Shown here piece after piece: positions 56,870-64,000 of a stretch of DNA of 64,000 nucleotides. The stretch is from positions 3,268,535-3,332,534 of the forward strand of contig JAJEKV010000094.1 of assembly GCA_021234155.1 (NCBI GenBank). The letters are read 5' to 3'. Positions within the stretch are counted from its first letter, which is position 1. The number at the start of each line of letters is the position of its first letter. The position numbers were made by a program, and so were the translations under genes. The DNA is from Isoetes taiwanensis. Taxonomy: Eukaryota > Streptophyta > Lycopodiopsida > Isoetales > Isoetaceae. The notes under the pieces were generated by a model, which had not been told where the DNA came from, made no database searches, and saw only the letters and a program-made list of their open reading frames with translations.

Positions 56870-58320
56870 CCGCCTCTTTGCTCCAAACCTGGGCTCGCTA
56901 TATCTCTTGCAAGCGCTCTGCTCAGAAATAAATCATGCTCACTTTTTGCATATATAAAACAAAATATGCATGCAATTTCATACCTGGTCTCTTCAAGTTG
57001 TTGCGCACATCCATATCATTGCAAATGATACAATTCTAGAAGAAAAGCGCATTCTTTCCATATTTTGCAAGCTGCCTGGACATGAAAATAGCAACCTAGC
57101 TGCTAATGTGCCCCGATCTTTATGTTATTTTACCTCCTCCATTTGCTTTATTCCTAAAGATTATAGCTTACATCCTTCTTGCCTAAGAAGATACATCCAG
57201 CTCTTCCATATCAAATAAGTTTTCCATTAACTTCACGGCCTCTGATTTCTTCAAGGCCTCTGGTTTCAAGACCTGTTTTAAACTCCAGTTAAAGAGTACT
57301 ATGTACATAAAGATCAGATTTAAAGAAGATCTAAATTATTAGCTCCACTAGCAAACTTGATGAAAACACTGATGAAACCTAATGATTATGGGCTCTGGCT
57401 CTTCGTTTTATCTATACAGTTGCATCCCTTCTTGATGTCGGTGAGCTCCTATCTACTGGGAATCTATCAGTTGGAAATATTACATGAAAATCTAAATGAC
57501 CAAGTTCAGCAAAATTTGCTTCACCTTACCTGAAGAACCATCAAAATCGAAGCTCACAATCAGCATCCAAGTGGGAAAACGTGATTTCCGATGCCAAGAA
57601 GAATATAGAGCCCTAAAACCACAAATGCTGTGTAAAGGTTTTAATAGAAAGCTAAGAATTGTCACAAAGAGCAAGGATCCACCGCGAAGAAAACAAACCT
57701 AAAAATGGAAAGGCTATGGGCAATAATCTTCATGAACTTCGAATGAGAAGAGGCCATCCAAGGAGCTCCGACAAACTGATGATTTTTGCTGCCCTAAAGA
57801 GACCCGTCACAGCAGACTGTGCATGTGGCTATCACAGCAGAGTGTGCATGGCGTCAACTATCAAGATAAAATGGTGGCTATGATGCTCACACAGATGCTG
57901 CAGATCCTTATCTCCTCCTCCACAGCCGGAACTCGTTCCACAACTCTATCTTCTACCTCAATTGGGGCCTCCAAGGATCTGAGTTTTCCGGTTTAGGGCT
58001 TGGGTTTTTTTATGTTTTTGTTTTGAAAAGTTACGTTCTAATCTAAGCCCTCGATTAGATGGTGAAATCTCAGTCGTTGGATCTAGGGCTGGGTCCAACA
58101 CTTACACTATAACTTTATAATATAGGATTGAACCATCATTCAATTAAATTGGGTTTATGTCTTAATTTTGGGACAAATTTCATATTGCATGTTTTTAGTA
58201 GCATATTCAAATTCACACATTTCACCTCAAAATTATGAAAACGTAATATCATGTTATTTACAAAATAGTCAATATTTCACAATATAGCACCATATCATAA
58301 AAACGTGATAACAAAAATTT
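56870..58320. other. Spacer between the hAT MITE and the second transposase
   Basis: Short frames only (for example plus 57,496-57,702). A GCCTCTGRTTTC duplication lies near 57,240-57,270. No gene is recognised. Confidence 0.35.
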
Positions 58321-58330
58321 ACATAGTTAT

Positions 58331-61180
58331 TCAACTTTCTTCAAGCACCCCCAATGATATCATAGCCTTCTTCCTGACATCCTGAGGTATTGTAATTCTC
58401 GCATTTCTAGCTGGAATAGTGTTTGGAGTCCATGAGTACAAAACACTTTCATAGTCTAGCCAAAGATCAGGATCACTTTCAGTTTCTCCTCCATTTCTTT
58501 GTCCAACAATCACGAGTACCTTTCTTTATCCGATCGTTGGTCAAGCGATGCCTTTGGACACCACCATTCCACCCGCACATGGTTGAAGTTAATATTACCT
58601 TCTTCTTTGCAAATATCGAGATAGTGAACCCCAACCACCTTTGGATATGTATCTAAATCTGCTGGCTTTACTACCACAAATTGGTGGCATTCCAAGTCGA
58701 TTGGAAGGTTCATAAACATCCATGCCTAGAAACTTTGGCCCTATTGTTCTTAGGACCAACATAGTGTTTTGTCGGAAGGAGGAGGAGCATATTGCTTGCG
58801 AATGCTACTTACGGTGTCATCAAAATCCTCAGCACACGCTAAGGTCTTCCACCTAGTTTTAGGCAACCACCCTTCTTTCAATTCATCGAGGATGTGTCTA
58901 TCTCCCCCAACGGGTTAATCACCTTCTTCGATAAGCCACCAAGGCACGGTTGGTGTCATCTGGATTGGTTTGCCAATGCTTTATATAGTCTTGGATTCCT
59001 TCCTTAGTCAATCCCAATTGCTTCACTTCTTGATGGGTTTTAAAGCTTTTGGTTGACCTAGAGGTATCATAGGCTTGCCATTCTCATCTCTCGCCATATT
59101 TCCTCCCCTCCTCTCCACTCATCCTCACGAAGGTCTCATCTTCCATTGGAAGATTGGAATCCCATCTCTCACCCAAAAAGTGAACTGCTGAGGGCACGGA
59201 ATGACCTTCAAGATCCAATGTATAACCATCCACAAAGCTCTTCCAATCGGGCACTTCTTCTATGAGAGAAGCTATAGGGTTTGGAGTAGTGCATTCATGC
59301 AAGATTTCCATTAGCCCTAGGAAAGTTGGTCACTTTTTTTTGCCCGGTATACAACTATATTTGCCAAATAATGCATCCACATCCTCATGGGTATGCCGGG
59401 CATAAGAAACCCTAAATTAACTCTTTCAAATATCCCCACAATTATTAAGTAGGATAGGAAAGAAACATCCACTGTTCTTATTTTGGCGGCACAATTATCA
59501 AGTTGCAAGAGAAACCTTTTGGGTAGATCTTGAGGTTTATACGTGAAGTTGAAGCTCCAACATGTTCATTAGACCCATGCTTCCCTAAACCTTGCCTTCT
59601 TGAACTTTTCAATATTGTTAGGGGTTTCCATCTAACAATGCTCTATGTAGTGCACGGCTAGTTTGTAAGGTCTGGAGGTGACCATTGTATCCATTTTCAT
59701 AGTTTCTCAAACACCTCATGATACTCCCAATATGAAAATCTGGACCATCACTCCACAACTCCAAGCTAAAATGGCCATAGTAGGTATGATTCTGCCCATG
59801 CAAGATTGCCCCAGTCATTGAGATCTGTAAAGGGTATGATCTTCCACATGACTTTGGTATGTACTTGAATTGTGGAAGACAAGTCTTTTGCTGGTCCATC
59901 TTGTCATGTATAATACATAAATAGTTATTGGGTTCCAATGCGGATAAAGTCCTCCACATCCAATAACATGATCTACATGATAGTTGGTCAGTCATATGGT
60001 CCTTCATATGCTGCCTTATCCTAGCCCTTTGACTAGGTTGCACGATCTTATCAAGAGTCTCCTTCAACTTAGCACATAAATTGCACTTTGCAAAGTTGTT
60101 TGAAGTTGCTATGGTGACATGATTGAAATGCTTCTTCCATAACCTACTAAAGCTAGGTTGGGATATTGGAAGAATTCCCAATTCTCAGTAGGGGAATTCA
60201 CTTCTTCCAAAATACTCTTTTGAGTACAATGTGATGGCAACCTTTTCTCAACAAGCCGCTCTTCCCTTTTCATCCCCTTCTGCTTTTGTGGCATAGACTC
60301 TGCATTGAAATCAATATATTTTCAAATATCTCCACAATTAAAGGCAGCCAGGGTCCTAGAAAACAACTGATGGTCTCAACAAACCATTATTTCCATGTAA
60401 AGCAATCCTGTTCCCCTCTTTTCGCTTTTTTTTTTTTTCGCCAATTATGCCATGAAGAAGTTGGAATTGCATGGATACTCTGCCATGCTTTTGCACATAT
60501 CCATTTGCCTAGCAAAGGGTATCTTTTTGTTTGGGTTTCTTTCATCTTGAAGTGCATGCTTTCGAAGATTGTGTACATGTAGGTCCTCCTCTCATCAACG
60601 GTGTACTCTTGAAAAGTGGCTCTTGCTTCCACCAATTGTTCTATTGTGAAGAATTGCATACAATCACTCAACAACAATCTGAGCCCCTAACCTTCACCAT
60701 TGTCTCACGTTTGGTGTCACTAATCAACTTGGCTCTTTTTGCTAGGATAATGTCGGCAACTGATACTTCTCCCCTTTTGCCTAGGTTTAGAGTTCCAAGC
60801 GGCCAATGGATCAATATCAAGACAATCATTGTCCCCAACAACCTCGGGCTCTGAAAAATATAATCCTCCACAAATTGAACACTACTTATAGGCCATGCCA
60901 TGATGCAAGGAAACCTCAATTGCTTGACACAACCAAAACATTCCTTGTCACCCAAACCTTTACCTTTCGGTTGTCTTCCAACATCGAAATTGCAATACCA
61001 ATATTGTCTTCCCCTAGCCTTTCATCATTACTTGACTTGACCGGGATCTGCTAGCACAATGACTCCTTGGCCTACTATTTCCTTGTTGCACTTGTGCATG
61101 ATTCTCACCTTCTTGTTCCTCCATTGCACCCTACTATAGAGGACTAATTGTTTTTCTTCAACATTCTTGCTAGGAGTTGG
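58331..61180 (-). pseudogene. DDE-like transposase-type gene, broken (copy 2)
   Basis: Minus-strand pieces in order: about 61,060-60,668 (FVEDYIFQSPRL); 60,677-60,387 (IEQLVEARATFQEY); 60,294-60,109; 60,181-59,618, the best part, with CNLCAKLKETLDK, HMKDHMTDQLSCR, IIHDKMDQQKTCLP and the HG..HTYYGHFSLELW stretch; 59,520-59,320, with LQLDNCA and, in another frame, HTHEDVDALFGKYS; then 59,311-59,084, 58,719-58,510 and 58,513-58,331. DKMDQxKT, LDNCA and HTHEDVD supply ordered acidic residues as in RNase H-fold transposases. The family is related in style to copy 1 at 1.5-4.2 kb but not the same. At least five frame breaks; probably dead. Confidence 0.6.
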
Positions 61181-61259
61181 TTTTCATTGATATTGCTCTT
61201 TTCACCATCTTGAGTTGGAGGGGCACCATTGACCTAGGCAAATTGCACCCTTTTTAGTC

Positions 61260-61520
61260 AATGGTAAGAAAAAATTATTACACCATAAGATAAAAAAAAC
61301 CACGTACATTTATGGAATATGTAGAGGTAAATCAAATTTTTTAAAAGCAAGAAATTCCTTGGAAATAGGTTTAATATAATAATAACAATGAAATAAACGA
61401 AATCATTTAAAAAAAAATTTTCATGGCAACAACAAAGGAAATGACATTTATATAAATATATCCAAATTTTAATTATCGAAAATTTGGATATATGATCTGA
61501 AAAAGACATATAACTAATAG
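61260..61520. other. AT-rich spacer
   Basis: Low-complexity AT-rich sequence with no credible coding frame. Confidence 0.4.
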
Positions 61521-61685
61521 GCGTGAGAATTTATTATCCATAATAATATACCTAGATAATATAGCTGGTTGGGGGAATTTAAATGCGCTGGCGTGTTATT
61601 TGAGGCAATTAATTATTCACGCTAAGAGCTAATTAACCCTATATAAATCCGGTTCACGCTCTCAAGACCATTACGTCCCAATTTT
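61520..61685 (+). promoter_or_regulatory. Promoter-like repeat, copy 1
   Basis: GCGTGAGAATTTATT, then GGCGTGTTATTTGAGGCAAT, then CACGCTAA, then the TATA-like CCTATATAAATCC and ACGCTCTCAA. The same blocks occur in order at 62,648-62,805. A TATA box followed by a short leader suggests transcription to the right, toward the acidic/basic low-complexity frame near 61,762. Confidence 0.5.
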
Positions 61686-61761
61686 TTTTTTCTCGCCCGC
61701 CATGAAGCGTTAAAGCCTCTGCGCTTCATGAAGAACCCGAGTCTCGTCAAAGGGCGTCGGG

Positions 61762-61995
61762 TTGAAAAACCTCTCTTCCCCGCTCATGGATTTCCTTGCC
61801 CAATTCTCCTCGATTCGATTCAGGAGGATGATCACGATTACGAAGAGGAGGGAGTTGAGCTCCTCTGATTCCTCGATTACGAAGAGGAGGAAGAGGAGGA
61901 AGAGGAGGAGTTGGAGGAAAGGGGAGGAGATGTCCTCCCAAGAGCATGAAACCCGCTCTGCCGGGGGTTGGCTTGACCACGAAGCGAGAGAATGA
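61762..61995 (+). other. Low-complexity small ORF
   Basis: 78 codons, with RRKRRKRRSWRKGEE-type text coming from an AAGAGGAGG-rich sequence. The DNA holds a duplicated CGATTACGAAGAGGAGG block. It is more likely repeat-driven than a gene. Confidence 0.2.
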
Positions 61996-62004
61996 AATCT
62001 CACG

Positions 62005-62068
62005 AAGAAGAGGAGGAGGAGGAGGAGGAGGAGGAGGAGGGAGGAAGAGGATGAGGAGGAAGGTCGAA
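62005..62068. repeat. (GGA)n microsatellite
   Basis: GAGGAGGAGGAGG-type run of about 60 bp. Confidence 0.95.
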
Positions 62069-62194
62069 ATTGACCCGGTTTTTAGAATAGGTGAGAGATG
62101 AGCCAGGTTTGCATGTCTGTTTTATTTTTTTTTTTCACCTTTCTTTCTTTTCTAACACCTTTCTTTCTTCTTTGTTCGGGCGTGGAAGATCAAT

Positions 62195-62480
62195 GATCTA
62201 GGATCCGGTGCATCTTGTAAAAGCCGGGCATTTTGTAAAGCCGGGCATTTTGTAAAAGCCATTCTTGGCATCTGTACATATCAATTTTGAATGAAATCAA
62301 ATAGTTTTCTTCACAAACTTTTTCTTCAAAGCGGTTTTCTTCAAGCAGTTTTTTACGTACATAAAAATATTTTGAATGAAATCAAAGCTGTTTTCTCAAA
62401 CATTTTGTCTCCAAAGTGTTTTCTCCAAAATTTTGTCTGCATTTTGTGTCAACAAAGTCTAGGGAACACTATAAATCAAT
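62195..62480. repeat. Short tandem repeats (GTAAAAGCCGGGCATTTT and TTTTGAATGAAATC)
   Basis: Three copies of a TTGTAAA(A)GCC(GGGCA) unit lie at 62,214-62,265. TTTTGAATGAAATCAAA occurs at 62,284 and 62,369. The second motif resembles a plant polyadenylation region, so this may be the 3' end of a transcript begun near 61,680. Confidence 0.6.
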
Positions 62481-62647
62481 CCGCAGCGATATAGGAAATT
62501 TTCCTATCGACCTAAAACAATTCCCCAACTCAACAAGTCATTTTTTAGCCTTGATAATTTTGCCTTTAAAATTATTTTTAATTTAGCCTATATAAAATTT
62601 CGAAATTCTTTTTTTTTTTTAGAATGCAATGAATGGAATAAAATGCG

Positions 62648-62815
62648 GTGAGAATTTATTGCATGAAATGCAATATTCTCCATATATACCATATACATGT
62701 CATGTAATGCGGGGAAGACCAGATGCGGTGGCGTGTTAATTCAAGCAATCAATTATTCCACGCTAACTTATTTCTAATTGTGCCTATATAAATCCATTTT
62801 ACGCTCTCAAAGTTC
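62648..62815 (+). promoter_or_regulatory. Promoter-like repeat, copy 2
   Basis: A diverged copy of 61,520-61,685 with the blocks GGTGAGAATTTATT, GGCGTGTTAATTC, CACGCTAA, CCTATATAAATCC and ACGCTCTCAA. A TATA box about 30 bp upstream of a leader suits transcription of the frame at 62,910. Confidence 0.5.
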
Positions 62816-62909
62816 CTACATTTTCTTCCTTCCTTCATACGATTTGCGGTTGCGCCTGGCGTGTTTGGATCCATGATCCCGAAATCTTGGTGGCGATTTA
62901 TATTCATCA

Positions 62910-63218
62910 ATGTTAGATGTTTGGTTTACGGCAATTCCTAACTTACTAAAAGACTCCGCCTTTTGTTACGTAGCATCATCACGTAGCGAGGACATCGGAG
63001 ACTTCGAATTAAAACCAAAAGCGAGAGGACTAATCTGCGAATCGAAAAGCCTCGGAATTAAAACCACAAGCATCTATCCTCCTTCCGACCTCGAACTCAA
63101 GGTTAGTTTTCATTTAGTTTTAAGTATCATCTCAATGGCGGGTTTAATCCAAGAAGACAAGCTTTTGCATTTGCTTTCGGCGGCGGATGATGTTTATTAT
63201 AAAGAAAACCCGGAATAG
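62910..63218 (+). CDS. Small unidentified ORF, 102 codons
   Basis: It starts MLDVWFTAIPNLLKDS and ends YYKENPE, about 135 bp after a TATA-like box in a promoter-like repeat. No domain, signal peptide or membrane segment is recognised. The interior contains CESKSLGIKTTS and a helical end (EDKLLHLLSAADD). It may be a real small protein, a first exon (a GT-type donor AAGGTTAG lies near 63,100), or chance. Confidence 0.3.
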   Translation: MLDVWFTAIPNLLKDSAFCYVASSRSEDIGDFELKPKARGLICESKSLGIKTTSIYPPSDLELKVSFHLVLSIISMAGLIQEDKLLHLLSAADDVYYKENPE

Positions 63219-63239
63219 TTTTTATAAACTTCATACGCT

Positions 63240-64000
63240 TCTTTTGTCAGTAAATTCTTGAGTTTCTCTTCCTGAATTAATCATGCTATTGCATGCAAGT
63301 TTCTATTATGAATGTGTAGTAGAAAGCATTAGAAAAATCTGAAGATAATATTTGAAACACGCTAAAGCGTGTTTTAGGGATAATCTTAGCCTTCAACATG
63401 AATACACGCTCGTGTGCATTCGTGAGGAGGAGAAAAAAAAAAACATGCGGATAGATAAGTAAATAGATAAAGGCCGGGCAATTATTTACAGCTCTTTGAA
63501 TGCTACTTCTTCCCCGGCGTGTATAGTTTTCCTATATAGCGGTTTACGGCGTGCAAACAATTGTATCCCTACTTTCAACTTTTTACGCTAAACCGCGGGC
63601 GTGTCTCTTGAGTTTCTAAGTTTATAAATAAATAAATATAACCGCCCGGCGTGAATCTTACGATACTCAAAGCTCACTTCCTATTGATAGATGCGGGTTA
63701 CATTAATCACCGGTTGGTGGCGAAGATGGATTGGAATTACATTTGGGCCCGGCAATCACCGCGGCCGACTCGGTTTGGCTCCAATCTCGGTCGGGTTGAA
63801 CCTTGCGGCGAGCACCGGTTCGGTTTGGAGCACCCGATCTTGCAACCCACAGGAGTACTTGGATCAAGTAATGATGATGGCGGCGAGCGCGGGGCAATGA
63901 TAGATCACGGGCTCACGGGGCCCTTGCAATCGCCGCGGAGGCTGACCCTCTTATCTAATCACTTCGAGAATCACGGTACATGCATTGATCGAGAGTGAAT
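63240..64000. other. Right-edge region with GGCGTG words and an unidentified ORF
   Basis: A hairpin ACACGCT-AA-AGCGTGT lies at 63,357-63,372. A 115-codon plus-strand frame at 63,651-63,998 meets the window edge and has no recognised domain. The sequence becomes GC-rich from about 63,750, which may mark the start of a different unit. Confidence 0.35.

Noticed and set aside
61710-62003. Leu-rich minus-strand frames as membrane proteins.
   Set aside because: The hydrophobic text comes from a CTCCTCTTC-rich low-complexity DNA stretch.

Overview
The window looks like nuclear DNA of a land plant with a large, transposon-filled genome. The evidence is a Ty1/copia element, a complete Ty3/gypsy element with 1.57-kb LTRs, an L1-type LINE, Helitron-type ends, MITEs, and single-exon plant-type genes. 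A GIL1/IRKI-like (DUF641) gene and an HSPA12-type Hsp70 would suit a fern, lycophyte or gymnosperm, but the sequence does not prove the lineage. There are no rRNA genes, CRISPR arrays or bacterial-style operons.

Layout. 0-0.6 kb unidentified; 0.65-4.4 kb a broken DDE-type transposase gene on the minus strand with a 58-bp minisatellite in an intron-like gap; 4.5-7.27 kb a 5'-truncated copia element with its 3' LTR; 7.76-8.94 kb the GIL1-like gene (minus); 9.64-15.11 kb a segment bounded by ~0.5-0.6-kb inverted arms packed with GATCCC/GGGATC hairpins, with a related 140-bp tandem array inside; 15.3-15.7 kb a poly(A)-tailed retroposon end; 16.3-17.9 kb repeats and a duplicated start region; 17.94-19.71 kb the intact HSPA12-like gene; 20.86-21.25 kb a hairpin array; 24.7-26.55 kb an 851-bp tandem duplication of a GATTC-rich satellite; 27.1-27.4 kb tRNA-like SINE candidates; 28.6-30.1 kb a second poly(A) retroposon; 33.2-36.2 kb a decayed LINE (minus); 37.6-39.9 kb a GC-rich unidentified stretch; 40.75-41.64 kb an apolipoprotein-L-like broken gene (minus); 42.44-52.47 kb a complete gypsy element (minus) with a 5-bp target duplication; Helitron-type 3' ends at 40.66 and 52.50 kb; 53.2 kb a third poly(A) retroposon; 54.8-56.9 kb three MITEs in a row, one with a perfect 8-bp hAT target duplication; 58.3-61.2 kb a second broken DDE-like transposase (minus); 61.5-64 kb two diverged promoter-like repeats and unidentified ORFs.

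The genes that still look functional are the GIL1-like gene and the HSPA12-like gene; nearly all other reading frames are mobile-element remains with frameshifts. The two gypsy LTRs differ mostly at CAG/CTG sites. That may be a sequencing artefact at methylated CHG sites, so frameshifts elsewhere should be read with that in mind.
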